A DNA stretch of 64,000 nt, from NCBI GenBank assembly GCA_038961845.1, contig CP152408.1, positions 3,906,001-3,970,000 of the forward strand. The letters are read 5' to 3'. The translations under genes were made by a program, and so were the position numbers. Of this stretch, positions 33,096 to 42,442 are shown piece after piece (within the stretch, counting starts at the first letter, position 1; every line of letters starts with the position of its first letter). The stretch comes from Xylophilus sp. GW821-FHT01B05 (GTDB lineage Bacteria > Pseudomonadota > Gammaproteobacteria > Burkholderiales > Burkholderiaceae_C). The notes under the pieces were generated by a model. That model saw only the letters and a list, made by a program, of their open reading frames with translations, did not search any database and was not told where the DNA came from.

Positions 33096-34571
33096 ATGAC
33101 CAAGTACGAACTCTTTATCGATGGCCAATGGGTCGCCGAGCCCGGCCAGGAGTACTTTCCGGCTATCAATCCATACACCCGCGAGCCCTGGGCCATGGTT
33201 CCCCAAGCCTCGGACGCGCAGGTGGCACAGGCCATTGCCGCAGCACGGCGCAGCTTCGATAGCCATTGGCGCAAGACATCGGGCCTGGAGCGTGCACGGC
33301 TGCTGCAGCGGTTGGCCGATCTGCTGGAGGCGGACGCCGACCGAATGGGCACGCTGGAGAGCACCGACAACGGCAAGGTCATCCGCGAAACGCGGTCGCA
33401 ACAGTTGTTCGCAGCGCGCGCCTACCGCTTCTTTGCGGGCTTTGCCGACAAGCTGTGGGGCAAGAGCATTCCGCTCGACGACCGCGATGTGCTCGACTTC
33501 ACGCGACGCGAGCCCGTCGGCGTGGTCGTGGCGATCACCGCTTGGAATTCGCCGATGCACCTGCTGTCCAACAAGCTCGCACCTGCCATCGCTGCAGGCA
33601 ACTGCATCGTGATCAAGCCGTCGGAGCATGCCTCGGTCACGACGCTGGAGTTCGCCAAGCTGTGCGAACGGGCCGGCTTTCCTCCGGGTGTCATCAACGT
33701 GGTCACGGGCGACGCGCCTGTCGGCAAGGCGCTGCTAAGCAGCGGGCGGGTCGATCATGTGAGCTTCACAGGCAGTCCAGGCGTCGGCCGGGAGATCTCC
33801 GCAGCGGCGGGCCGGTTGCTGGTGCCGGTCACCATGGAGCTGGGTGGCAAATCGCCCAACATCATCTTCGACGACGCTGACATCCGGAAGGCCACGATCG
33901 GTGCGCTCGCGGGCATCTTCGGCGGAACGGGCCAGTCGTGCATCGCGGGTTCTCGTCTGCTGGTACAGCGCAAGGTTTACCGCGAGGTGTCCGAAACGCT
34001 GGTCGCGCGCGCACGCCTGATCAAGATGGGCAACCCCATCGATCCGGCAACCGAGATGGGCACCGCGGCGAATCAGCCGCAATTCGAGCGGATCATGAGT
34101 TCGATCGAAGGCGCGATCCATGCAGGGGCAAAGCTGCTGACCGGCGGCAAGGCGGCGGAAGGTCCTGACCTCGGCCGCGGCTTCTTTATCGAGCCCACCA
34201 TATTCGGTGACGTCCGCAACGATATGCACGTCGCCCAGGAAGAGATCTTCGGCCCCGTGCTCTCCATCATTCCGTTCGACACGGAGGAGGAGGCGATCGC
34301 CATCGGCAACGACACGAAATACGGCCTCGCCGCCGGCATCTGGACCACCAATGTCGCCCGGGCCCTGCGCGTCTCGCGCGAGATTCATGCAGGCATGGTC
34401 TGGGTCAACACCTACCGCGCGGCGGCTGTGCAGGCGCCGTTCGGTGGCGTCAAGGACAGCGGCTCCGGACGCGAGCGCGGCGAAGAGGCGCTGGACCCGT
34501 ACACCGTTACGAAGAACGTCATGGTCAGCTATTCGGACGAGGAGCGCGATCCTTTTGCCATGAAGCTTTGA
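33096..34571 (+). CDS. NAD(P)+-dependent aldehyde dehydrogenase
   Basis: This 491-residue ALDH-superfamily enzyme has the active-site Glu in MELGGKSPN (Glu about 248) and the catalytic Cys in GTGQSCIAGSR (Cys about 282), 34 residues apart as in functional ALDHs. The N-terminal FIDGQWV and the C-terminal GSGRERGEEALDPYT are typical. It should convert an aldehyde, perhaps the product of the GMC oxidoreductase, into a carboxylic acid. It follows the SDR gene by about 37 bases and precedes the TRAP permease genes in the same direction. Confidence 0.94.
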   Translation: MTKYELFIDGQWVAEPGQEYFPAINPYTREPWAMVPQASDAQVAQAIAAARRSFDSHWRKTSGLERARLLQRLADLLEADADRMGTLESTDNGKVIRETRSQQLFAARAYRFFAGFADKLWGKSIPLDDRDVLDFTRREPVGVVVAITAWNSPMHLLSNKLAPAIAAGNCIVIKPSEHASVTTLEFAKLCERAGFPPGVINVVTGDAPVGKALLSSGRVDHVSFTGSPGVGREISAAAGRLLVPVTMELGGKSPNIIFDDADIRKATIGALAGIFGGTGQSCIAGSRLLVQRKVYREVSETLVARARLIKMGNPIDPATEMGTAANQPQFERIMSSIEGAIHAGAKLLTGGKAAEGPDLGRGFFIEPTIFGDVRNDMHVAQEEIFGPVLSIIPFDTEEEAIAIGNDTKYGLAAGIWTTNVARALRVSREIHAGMVWVNTYRAAAVQAPFGGVKDSGSGRERGEEALDPYTVTKNVMVSYSDEERDPFAMKL

Positions 34572-34642
34572 GGCGGAACGCCTTCGCCGCCATCCGGAAC
34601 TCCCAGGGTCCGCGTGTCACAAGAAGAGACTGAGACGAAGAC

Positions 34643-35218
34643 ATGAATCGAATCATCGACCCGGCCTGCCGGGCTGTGGAGGCGTTGATCGCCGCCTTCC
34701 TCGCGGTCATGGTGGTGCTGGTGTTCAGCAACGTGGTGCTGCGCTATGCCCTCAACTCGGGCATCACGGTGTCCGAAGAAGTGTCGCGCTGGTTGTTCAT
34801 CTGGATCACATTTCTGGGCGCACTGGTGGCGCTGCGCGAACACGCGCACCTCGGCGTGGACATGGTTGTCGCGAGGCTGCCTCCACTCGGCCGCAAGCTG
34901 TGCCTGGGGGCAAGCCACCTTCTGATGCTGTACGTGCTGTGGCTGCTGTTCTGGGGCAGCCTGGAGCAAACACGCATCAACTGGGACGTCCAGGCACCCG
35001 TCACCGGGGCGTCGATGGCGGTGGTCTATGCCTCGGGCCTGGTGTTCTCGGTGCTGGCAGCAATGCTGCTCGGTCTCGAACTTCTGTGCCTGATCAACGG
35101 CCGCATCGCCGACGACCAATTGGTGACGATCCAGGAATCTGAAGAGGCGGCAGCACTCGCGCAGGTGCTTGGCGAAGGCGCTGAGCCACGCGAGGAAGGA
35201 CAGGGCAGCCGGACATGA
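34643..35218 (+). CDS. TRAP transporter small permease (DctQ type)
   Basis: This 191-residue inner-membrane protein has four hydrophobic segments (about residues 12-32, 48-68, 88-108 and 128-150) and the DctQ motif SEEVSRWLFIWITFLGA (about 47-63). It is the small subunit of a tripartite ATP-independent transporter, driven by an ion gradient. It overlaps the large permease gene by 4 bases. The matching periplasmic receptor is probably the DctP protein encoded at 38515. Confidence 0.92.
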   Translation: MNRIIDPACRAVEALIAAFLAVMVVLVFSNVVLRYALNSGITVSEEVSRWLFIWITFLGALVALREHAHLGVDMVVARLPPLGRKLCLGASHLLMLYVLWLLFWGSLEQTRINWDVQAPVTGASMAVVYASGLVFSVLAAMLLGLELLCLINGRIADDQLVTIQESEEAAALAQVLGEGAEPREEGQGSRT

Positions 35219-36501
35219 CGATCGCCGTCTTCCTCGGTTCACTGCTGCTGGCGATGGCCATTGGCATGCCCATTGCCTTCGCGCTCTTGGTCAGCGGCGT
35301 GGCGCTGATGTGGCAGCTCGACGTGTTCGATGCGCAAATCCTGGCGCAGAACCTGATCGGCGGCGCCGACAGCTTCCCGCTGCTGGCGGTGCCCTTCTTC
35401 ATGCTCGCGGGCGAGATCATGAACGCGGGTGGCCTGTCCCGGCGAATCGTTGACCTCGCGCTCACGCTGGTGGGCCATGTGCGTGGTGGCCTGGGCTACG
35501 TGACGATCATGGCCGGCTGCCTCCTGTCGGCGCTTTCGGGCTCGGCCGTGGCCGATGCCGCGGCGCTGACCGCACTGCTGTTGCCAATGATGGTGGCGGC
35601 CGGCCACGAGAAGGCACGCTCCGGCGGCCTCATCGCGGCCACCGGGATCATCGGCCCGGTGATCCCTCCGAGCATCGGACTGGTGATCTTCGGAGTGGCG
35701 GCCAACGTGTCGATCCCCAAGCTCTTCCTCGCAGCGATCGTGCCCGGCCTACTGATCGGCGGTGCACTGTGGGTGACCTGGGACTGGTTGGTGCGGAACG
35801 AGAAGATCAAGCCGCCGCCGCGAAAGTCCGGTCGTGAGATTGCGGCAGCAGCCCGCGAAGCGAGCTGGGCGCTGCTTCTTCCGGTGATCATTCTCGTGGG
35901 CCTGCGCATGGGGGTGTTCACGCCCACCGAGGCGGCAGTGGTGGCGGCGGTCTACGCGCTCTTCGTGGCAACCGTGATCTACCGCGAACTGCGCTTCGCC
36001 GACCTCCAAAGGGTCTTCGTAAGCGCCGCCAAGACCAGCGCGGTCGTGATGTTCCTGATCGCGGCGGCGATGGTCAGTGCCTGGCTGATCACGGTGGCCG
36101 ACCTGCCCGCGAAGGTGGTGGCGCTGCTCGAACCCTTCATGGGCAACAAGGTGCTGCTGATGATCGCGATCATGCTGCTGGTGATGGCCGTGGGCACCGC
36201 CATGGACATGACGCCGACCATCCTGATTCTCACGCCGGTTCTGATGCCGGTGGTGGTGGCGGCCGGCATCGACCCCGTCTACTTTGGCGTGATGTTCATC
36301 ATCAACAACTCGATCGGCCTGATCACGCCGCCGGTGGGCGTCGTGCTCAACGTAGTGGCCGGTGTCGGGCGCATGCGCATGGACGACGTCACACGCGGCG
36401 TGCTGCCCTTCATGGCGGCGGAGTTCGCAATCATGTTCCTCATGGTGCTGTTCCCTCAGCTGGTGACGGTGCCGGCGCGTTGGCTTGGCGGGGGCGGCTA
36501 G
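35215..36501 (+). CDS. TRAP transporter large permease (DctM type)
   Basis: This 428-residue membrane protein has about twelve hydrophobic segments and the DctM signatures PLLAVPFFMLAGEIMNAGG (about 60-78), LSGSAVADAAAL (about 105-116) and ITPPVGVVLNV (about 369-379). It forms the transport channel for a carboxylate-type solute with the DctQ subunit. The ATGA overlap with dctQ shows coupling. The receptor gene is separated from it by a hydrolase gene and a Bug receptor gene, an unusual order. Confidence 0.93.
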   Translation: MTIAVFLGSLLLAMAIGMPIAFALLVSGVALMWQLDVFDAQILAQNLIGGADSFPLLAVPFFMLAGEIMNAGGLSRRIVDLALTLVGHVRGGLGYVTIMAGCLLSALSGSAVADAAALTALLLPMMVAAGHEKARSGGLIAATGIIGPVIPPSIGLVIFGVAANVSIPKLFLAAIVPGLLIGGALWVTWDWLVRNEKIKPPPRKSGREIAAAAREASWALLLPVIILVGLRMGVFTPTEAAVVAAVYALFVATVIYRELRFADLQRVFVSAAKTSAVVMFLIAAAMVSAWLITVADLPAKVVALLEPFMGNKVLLMIAIMLLVMAVGTAMDMTPTILILTPVLMPVVVAAGIDPVYFGVMFIINNSIGLITPPVGVVLNVVAGVGRMRMDDVTRGVLPFMAAEFAIMFLMVLFPQLVTVPARWLGGGG

Positions 36502-36594
36502 ACCCACGGCATCGGAATGGACGCGCGAGAGCGAAGAGATGGTTGCACTGCCAGCCGCGACTACGACAAACCTCACCACCTGGAGACAACACAA

Positions 36595-37407
36595 GTGCCA
36601 CACTTCATTGCCAGCGACAAGACCCGCATCGCGTACTACATCGACGATGCCACCAAGCCCTGGATCCAACCCGACACACTCCTGCTGCTGCACCCAGCGA
36701 TGGGAAGCGCAAAGCGCTACTTCGCATGGATCCCCCCCCTGTGTGGGCACTACAGGGTTCTGCGCATGGACATGCGCGGCCATGGCGCCTCCGATGTGCC
36801 AGGCCCGGAGCGCGAACTGTCGATGCAGCGGCTCATGCAGGACGTGATCGAGTTGCTCGACCACATCGGCTGCGACAGCGCCCACATGGCCGGGACATCG
36901 GCGGGCGGCTACATCGCACAGAACCTTGCCCTGGAGCACCCGGAGCGGGTCAGGAGCCTGCTCCTCTTCAGTTCGACGCCGGGTCTGCGCCAGAGCATGT
37001 GGCCCTCCTGGCTGCCGCGCGTTGCCGAGATCGGCCTGCGCCAGTTCCTGGCGGAAAACCTCAAGGGGCGGCTTCCCGTGGAGCAGCTCGATCCCAAGCA
37101 TATCGAGTGGTTTCTCGACGAAGCGGACAAGCTGGACATGGCGTTTGGCGGTCGCTTGGTCACGCTCATGAGCAGCCTGGACTGGAGCGACCGGCTGGGC
37201 GAGGTCCGCTGCCCCACTCTGGTCGCCAAGCCGGGCGCTGCCGGCATTGGCAACGAGAACGAGTATGACTTGATGGGCGAGCGCATCCCGAATGTACAGA
37301 TGGTGACCTATGAAGGGCTCCCACACCATCTGACGGACGCCGTTCCGGAGCGCTGCGTGGCCGACGTCCTCGCCTTTCTGCGCTGGCATTTTGGAGCGCC
37401 CGCATGA
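36595..37407 (+). CDS. Alpha/beta-fold hydrolase
   Basis: This 270-residue alpha/beta hydrolase has an oxyanion region LLLLHPAMGS, a nucleophile elbow GTSAGGY (Ser about 102) and a late His in LPHHLTD (about 243-244). It resembles 3-oxoadipate enol-lactonase-type esterases in size and layout. The GTG start at 36595 was chosen because GGAG lies 9 bases upstream and the protein then begins at PHFIASDKTRIAYY; an earlier ATG at 36517 would add an unlikely polar extension. It could open a lactone or ester in the cargo pathway. The substrate is unknown. Confidence 0.85.
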   Translation: MPHFIASDKTRIAYYIDDATKPWIQPDTLLLLHPAMGSAKRYFAWIPPLCGHYRVLRMDMRGHGASDVPGPERELSMQRLMQDVIELLDHIGCDSAHMAGTSAGGYIAQNLALEHPERVRSLLLFSSTPGLRQSMWPSWLPRVAEIGLRQFLAENLKGRLPVEQLDPKHIEWFLDEADKLDMAFGGRLVTLMSSLDWSDRLGEVRCPTLVAKPGAAGIGNENEYDLMGERIPNVQMVTYEGLPHHLTDAVPERCVADVLAFLRWHFGAPA

Positions 37408-37454
37408 GCCGCACGCCCCTTGTCCACCCAACCGATGCTGACGGAAGGATTCCT

Positions 37455-38441
37455 ATGCGACACGTCGTACCTCTCACCTTGTCTCGTCGCGCAGTGGTCG
37501 CGGCGGGACTCACCAGCCTGTGGGCGCTGCCGTCATTCGCCCAGGACTATCCAGCGAAGCCAATTCGCCTGATCGTTGGCTACGCGAGCGGCGGCGGCGT
37601 GGACTACACCGCCCGTGTCATCGCGCCACGTCTGGCTGACGCGCTGTACGTACCCGTGGTCATCGACAACCGGGCCGGTGCCAGTGGCGTGATAGGCAGC
37701 GATCACGTTGCCAAGTCCGCGCCCGACGGCTACACCTTGGTCTTCGCGCCGGCCAGCGCGATGGTCACAACCCCTCAGGCCACGGCCAAGCCCCCCTACA
37801 ACACACTGACCGACTTCGCGCCGGTCAATCTGGTCGGCCAATCGCCACTCCTGATCGCCGTGCATCCGAGCCTCGGCGTTCGCAGTCTCAAGGAGCTGAT
37901 CAAGCTCTCTCAGACCCGCTCTATCTCGTTCGCATCTGCGGGCGCGGGTGGAATGACGCACTTCGTGATCGAGATGCTGAACCAAGCCTCCAACGGCAAT
38001 ATCGTGCACGTGGCGTACAAGGGCGGCGCGCCCGCCATCGTCGATGCGGTGGCAGGCCACGTGCAAGGCGTGGTCGCCGATTTCCCTCCCCTGCTTCCGA
38101 TGTTCAAGGACCAGCGCCTGGTCCCCCTTGCCGTCACCAGCGAGGCGCGCGCCGAGTTCCTGCCTGACGTACCGGCCGCCAATGAGGATGTTCCCGGGTT
38201 CGTGGCGCAAAGCTGGTACGGCATTTTCGCGCCGGCCAGAACGCCGCACCCCATCATCGACAAGCTCAATGCGGCCCTGGGCACCGTGCTGTCACGCGAA
38301 GATGTCCGCGACCAGATCCGCAAGGGGGCCGTCATTCCCACAACCGCCGCCTCGCCCGAGGCCTTCCAGAAGTTCGTTGCCGACGACTACGCGAGGTGGG
38401 GCAAGCTGGTACGTGACCGCAATCTGGTCAACGCCAATTGA
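37455..38441 (+). CDS. Bug-family tripartite tricarboxylate transporter receptor 2
   Basis: This 328-residue protein has an N-terminal SRRAVV and a hydrophobic signal ending near SFAQDY. The Bug motifs follow: YPAKPIRLIVGYASGGGVD, VVIDNRAGASG, and the ligand-loop HVAYKGGAP (about residue 190). It is a periplasmic binding protein for an organic acid. GGAAGGA before the ATG at 37455 supports this start over the one at 37404. No partner permease of the Tct type is seen. It sits between the hydrolase gene and the TRAP receptor gene. Confidence 0.92.
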   Translation: MRHVVPLTLSRRAVVAAGLTSLWALPSFAQDYPAKPIRLIVGYASGGGVDYTARVIAPRLADALYVPVVIDNRAGASGVIGSDHVAKSAPDGYTLVFAPASAMVTTPQATAKPPYNTLTDFAPVNLVGQSPLLIAVHPSLGVRSLKELIKLSQTRSISFASAGAGGMTHFVIEMLNQASNGNIVHVAYKGGAPAIVDAVAGHVQGVVADFPPLLPMFKDQRLVPLAVTSEARAEFLPDVPAANEDVPGFVAQSWYGIFAPARTPHPIIDKLNAALGTVLSREDVRDQIRKGAVIPTTAASPEAFQKFVADDYARWGKLVRDRNLVNAN

Positions 38442-38514
38442 GATCCGAGGCCTCGCGCCGTACCGCAGCTTTCGCCAAGCCCGCCCTGTGCGGGAATTTC
38501 AGACGGAGACCATC

Positions 38515-39513
38515 ATGAAGATTCGCAGCCTGGTTGCATCGGCCATCCTGACAGCCGCTTGTGCGTGTGCGTGGGCGCAACCCATCACGCTCAAGTTTGC
38601 CCACGTCTCGCAGCCCACCCATCCGCTCACGGTAGGCGCACAGAAGTTCGCAGAACTGCTGGCCAAGTCGAGCGAGGGTCGCATCCGCGTGCAGGAGTTG
38701 GGTGGCGGCACGCTGGGCAGCGAAGCCCAGATCCTGAGCGCGGTGCAGGGTGGCTTCATCGACGTGACCGTGACGGCGACACCGACGCTCTCGGCCGTGG
38801 TCAAGGACTTCTCCCTGCTCGACATTCCGTTCACCTTCACCAAGGCCGAGCAGGTCGACGCACTCATGGCTGGCCCATTCGGCGAGCAACTGATGGCCAA
38901 GCTCCAGCCCAAGAACCTGATCGGCCTCGGCATCATGGAAACAGGGTTTCGCAACGTCACCAACAGCCGTCGGCCCATTGCCACCGTCGACGACCTCAGG
39001 GGCCTGAAGCTGCGCGTCATGCCCAGCCCGCTGTTCATCGAAACCTTTTCGACACTCAAGACCAACCCGGTGCCGATGGCCTTCACCGAGCTGTACGCGG
39101 CGCTCGAATCGCGTGCCATGGATGCCCAGGAAAACCCCTACAGCGCCATCCTCGCCGGCCGGTTCTACGAGGTCCAGAAGTACCTCAGCGTAACCAGCCA
39201 CATCTACACGGCGAATGTCGTGTTGATCGGCAAAAAGAGCTGGGACAGGCTTTCCGGCGCGGATCGCAAGCTGGTCCAGGATGCCGCAGCCGAGGCTTCG
39301 GCTTTTCAGCGCAAGTACAGCCGCGAGAACGCTGCGGCCGACCGAAAAGCCCTGGAATCGAAGATGCAGGTGAACGATGTGCCGCCAGAGGTGCTGGCCA
39401 AGATGCGCGAGACGACGCGGCATGTTGCGGACAAGTTCGTCGATTCCCACGACAAGAGCATCGTCCAGATCTACCGGTCCGAGATCGAGCGCGTGCGCAC
39501 CCTCCAGCACTGA
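38515..39513 (+). CDS. TRAP transporter periplasmic receptor (DctP type)
   Basis: This 332-residue exported protein has a signal peptide ending near AWAQPI (about residue 22). DctP features follow: ITLKFAHVSQPTHP at the mature start, an Arg in LRGLKLRVMPSP that normally binds the ligand carboxylate (about 162-173), and ESRAMDAQENPYS (about 201-213). It should bind a carboxylate for the DctQM permeases encoded at 34643-36501. ACGGAG precedes the ATG. Family confidence is high. The ligand is unknown. Confidence 0.93.
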   Translation: MKIRSLVASAILTAACACAWAQPITLKFAHVSQPTHPLTVGAQKFAELLAKSSEGRIRVQELGGGTLGSEAQILSAVQGGFIDVTVTATPTLSAVVKDFSLLDIPFTFTKAEQVDALMAGPFGEQLMAKLQPKNLIGLGIMETGFRNVTNSRRPIATVDDLRGLKLRVMPSPLFIETFSTLKTNPVPMAFTELYAALESRAMDAQENPYSAILAGRFYEVQKYLSVTSHIYTANVVLIGKKSWDRLSGADRKLVQDAAAEASAFQRKYSRENAAADRKALESKMQVNDVPPEVLAKMRETTRHVADKFVDSHDKSIVQIYRSEIERVRTLQH

Positions 39514-39595
39514 ACCTCTGGCCGCCCGAACCAGAGCACTTTCTCGCCCGCACACCGGCTGTCCCACGGAATCAACCAAGACAGAAGTCACGTCC

Positions 39596-40663
39596 ATGCA
39601 TCCAACCAAGCCCCCTCGTGGCGTCACTCCTCTTCATTTCGTCGACCACGAGTGGCTGGCGCTGCGCACCGAAGATGTCATCGACCCTGGTCGTCCCATC
39701 GTCGACGCACATCACCACATCTGGGAAGGTCATCACGCCTACCTGGTTCCGGATCTCCTGCAAGACTTGCGCTGCGGTCACCAGATCCGCGGCACGGTGT
39801 ACGTCGAATGCTCATTCATGTACCGCGCCGATGGCGATCCGCGGTTTGCAAGCATCGGCGAGATCGAGTACGCCAACGGCGTGGCAGCCAGCTTCGCCAG
39901 CGGCGCCTACGGCCCGACCCGCGCCGTGGCAGGCATCGTCGGGCATGCCGACCTCATGCTGGGGCCCGAAGTCCGCCCGGTACTGGAGGCTTGCGTCGCC
40001 CATGCCCCTGATCGATTTCGTGGCATCCGCCACATGACGGCCTGGGATGCAAGCTCTGAGGTGAACTTGCTGCGCAAGCCGCCCGCGCCGGCGATCATGC
40101 GGGATCCCCGATTCCGCGCAGGCTTCGCCGAACTCGGCAGACTGGGGCTGTCGTTCGATGCCTGGTGCTACCACCCGCAGTTGCCCGAGCTTCTCGCGCT
40201 CGTTGACGCCAGCCCGGATACCACGGTGATCATCGACCACATGGGCGGGCTCGTAGGGAAAGGACCCTACGCCGAGCACAGGACCGAGGCCTTCCAGCAA
40301 TGGCAGACGCACATGCGGGACTTGGCGCTCCGGCCGAATGTGTTCGTCAAGCTCGGTGGCCTCAACATGCGCGTTTTCGGTTTCGATTTCATCGACCGCG
40401 ACATGCCCCCGAGTTCCGAGGAACTGGCGCCCGCATGGGCGCCTGCCATCGAGGCCTGCATCGAAGCATTCGGTCCGGCACGCTGCATGTTCGAAAGCAA
40501 TTTCCCTCCGGACAAGTGCGGCGTTTCGGCGCGGACCCTTTGGAACGCGTTCAAGCGGGTCGTCGAAAGCTACTCGGAAAGCGAACAGTCCGACCTCTTC
40601 GCCGGCACAGCCATCCGAGCGTACAGGCTCCCGGCCGAACTCGGACAAGCTGGCAGGACTTGA
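39596..40663 (+). CDS. Amidohydrolase_2-family metal-dependent hydrolase (copy A)
   Basis: This 355-residue TIM-barrel hydrolase has a metal-site start VDAHHHIW (His 39-41 region) and later conserved strands VVIIDHMGG-like (about 212-220) and CMFESNFPPDK (about 298-308), the Amidohydro_2 pattern shared by 2-pyrone-4,6-dicarboxylate lactonase and related enzymes. It is expected to hydrolyse a lactone or amide-like bond. It is paralogous to the enzyme encoded at 44678-45754; both share TVYVECSFMYR-like and GIVGHADLMLG-like blocks. It lies between the TRAP receptor gene and a dehydrogenase gene. Confidence 0.9.
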   Translation: MHPTKPPRGVTPLHFVDHEWLALRTEDVIDPGRPIVDAHHHIWEGHHAYLVPDLLQDLRCGHQIRGTVYVECSFMYRADGDPRFASIGEIEYANGVAASFASGAYGPTRAVAGIVGHADLMLGPEVRPVLEACVAHAPDRFRGIRHMTAWDASSEVNLLRKPPAPAIMRDPRFRAGFAELGRLGLSFDAWCYHPQLPELLALVDASPDTTVIIDHMGGLVGKGPYAEHRTEAFQQWQTHMRDLALRPNVFVKLGGLNMRVFGFDFIDRDMPPSSEELAPAWAPAIEACIEAFGPARCMFESNFPPDKCGVSARTLWNAFKRVVESYSESEQSDLFAGTAIRAYRLPAELGQAGRT

Positions 40664-40667
40664 GCAT

Positions 40668-41981
40668 ATGCGGATAGGCTATGTCGGCCTTGGCGCCATG
40701 GGCGGCGCGCTGGCGCGCAGGGTCCTGCGCGCCCACCCACTGGTGGTATGGGACATCAATGCCGGCGCGGTTGCCGCCCTGGAGGCTCATGGCGCAGCGA
40801 TCGCGCCGTCCGCGCAGGCGCTGGGCCGCGAATGCGATGTCGTGATGCTGTGCCTACCGCGGACTTCCGACGTGCATGATCTCCTGTTCGGAACGGCGAA
40901 GCTCGCCGAGGTGCTGGCGCCCGGCACGCTCGTCATCGACCAAACCACGGGTCTGCCCGGAGAAACACGCGAGGTCGCCCTCAAGCTGGCCGCCAGGGGC
41001 CTGCGGTTTCTGGAGGCTCCGGTCTCCGGAGGGGTTCCCGCCGCAGACGCAGGCACGATCGCCATCGTCATCTGTGGCTCTGTAGACGATCAGCGCGCCG
41101 CGCTTCCACTGCTGTCATGCATCAGCCCCAACATCCTGGCCTGTGGCGAGCGGGTCGGCGACGCGCAGGCCACCAAGCTCGTCAACAACCTTCTCAATGC
41201 GGGCTACCGTCTCGCAACGCTCGAGATCGCGGCCCTGGGACGGAAGATGGGCCTTCCCCTTGCCATGGTGGTGGAGACGTTGCAGCAGGGGCTTGCCTGC
41301 AACAGCACCTCGGCTCGCGTCCTTCCGTTCCTGTTGTCAGGCGATCGCCTGCCGTTCCGTGCCGCCATATCCCTCCTTCTGAAGGACACCGACCAAGCGA
41401 TCCAGCTCGCCGCAGACACTGGCGTCCCGACCCCGCTGGCCGGCATCGCGCGCGGGCTGCTGCAGATGGCCGCCAACATGCTCGGGCCGGCCACGCAAGT
41501 GGAGCAGCTCCCCGCCGTCATGGCCAGCCTGGCCGGGACGAGCTTCGCCGCCTCCGAGATCAACGAAGCGCCCGATGGCGCCGGGCAGATCCAGAAAGCG
41601 CGCCTGCTGAACAACGCGTTGGCAGTCTTCAATGCTGCATTGAGCTGCGAGGCAGCAACGTTGGCGGTCAGCCTGAAGCTGGATCTCGCTGCGGTTGCAC
41701 AGATGGTTCACATGGGCTCCGGATGGAGTGCTGCAGCCGACCTGATCCTGCCAGCACTGTCGCAGGGCAAGACCTGTGCGGAACTGCCTCTGCCCTCGAC
41801 GCAATTTGATCTTCGCGAGCTGGTTGGCCTGTCCATCGCGCATGGCGTTCCCATGCTGCTCACGAGCAGTCTCGCCTGCATGCTCGACATCGCATGCCGC
41901 TCTTACCCCAGCGCCTCTGGCGTGAGCGCCCTTTCCAGTTGGTATGCGACGACCAGTGGCCTCGCTGACGCCAAGCCATGA
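40668..41981 (+). CDS. 6-phosphogluconate dehydrogenase-like NAD-binding protein with two C-terminal helical domains (copy A)
   Basis: This 437-residue protein starts with the NAD(P) motif GYVGLGAMGG (Gly 7, 9 and 12 region), followed by the EAPVSGGVPAA substrate motif and KLVNNLLN (about residue 167), the beta-hydroxyacid dehydrogenase catalytic Lys. Typical members stop near 290-300 residues. Here a second segment (about 300-430) repeats the helical domain pattern (RLLNNALAVFNAALSCEAAT), but with Arg where the catalytic Lys would be. It likely oxidises a beta-hydroxy acid. It follows the amidohydrolase gene by 4 bases. Confidence 0.87.
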   Translation: MRIGYVGLGAMGGALARRVLRAHPLVVWDINAGAVAALEAHGAAIAPSAQALGRECDVVMLCLPRTSDVHDLLFGTAKLAEVLAPGTLVIDQTTGLPGETREVALKLAARGLRFLEAPVSGGVPAADAGTIAIVICGSVDDQRAALPLLSCISPNILACGERVGDAQATKLVNNLLNAGYRLATLEIAALGRKMGLPLAMVVETLQQGLACNSTSARVLPFLLSGDRLPFRAAISLLLKDTDQAIQLAADTGVPTPLAGIARGLLQMAANMLGPATQVEQLPAVMASLAGTSFAASEINEAPDGAGQIQKARLLNNALAVFNAALSCEAATLAVSLKLDLAAVAQMVHMGSGWSAAADLILPALSQGKTCAELPLPSTQFDLRELVGLSIAHGVPMLLTSSLACMLDIACRSYPSASGVSALSSWYATTSGLADAKP

Positions 41982-42001
41982 CTTCTTGAAGAGGACTTCA
42001 G

Positions 42002-42328
42002 ATGATCTACGAACTGCGGGTGTACCGCGTCATGCCCGGACGAATGGCCGACGTGCTTGATCGCTTCGAGAAGGTCGTCTTTCCACAGTGGGAGAAGTAC
42101 GGCATTCGCGCGGCTGGCTTCTGGACCACCGTGATCGGCGAATGTCACCGCGACCTGCACCAGATCCTGGTCTGGGAATCGCTGGCCGAGCGCGAGAGCA
42201 AGTTCACCGCGTTCTCGACCGACCCGGAGTTCAAGGCGAAGATGGCCGAGACCGAGAAAAACGGCGTTCTGGTGGAATCCGTGACCAACTCCATCCTCGC
42301 ACCGACGCGCTTCTCTGCCATGCAGTAG
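42002..42328 (+). CDS. NIPSNAP-family protein
   Basis: This 108-residue protein matches the short bacterial NIPSNAP type (ferredoxin-like alpha/beta fold): MIYELRVYRVMPGRMADVL at the start and an HQILVWESLAERE block in the middle (about 56-69). Bacterial members often accompany catabolic operons, but their biochemical role is not established. AAGAGG lies 11 bases before the ATG. It is the last gene of the plus-strand array, facing the convergent operon. Confidence 0.88.
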   Translation: MIYELRVYRVMPGRMADVLDRFEKVVFPQWEKYGIRAAGFWTTVIGECHRDLHQILVWESLAERESKFTAFSTDPEFKAKMAETEKNGVLVESVTNSILAPTRFSAMQ

Positions 42329-42442
42329 GGTGCGCCTGCACGGCGCAGGCTGGCGCGCCCTCGCTCAGGATACGAGGCCCCTGGAACGCCAGCGTGCGGC
42401 TGCGGCAGGTCCAGGGCATCGCGAAGCCGGAGACGCGTGAGC

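Noticed and set aside
42329..42442. Possible terminator between the convergent NIPSNAP and 6PGDH-like genes
   Set aside because: A CCTGC-N5-GCAGG hairpin is present but no T-run follows on either strand, so it was not called.
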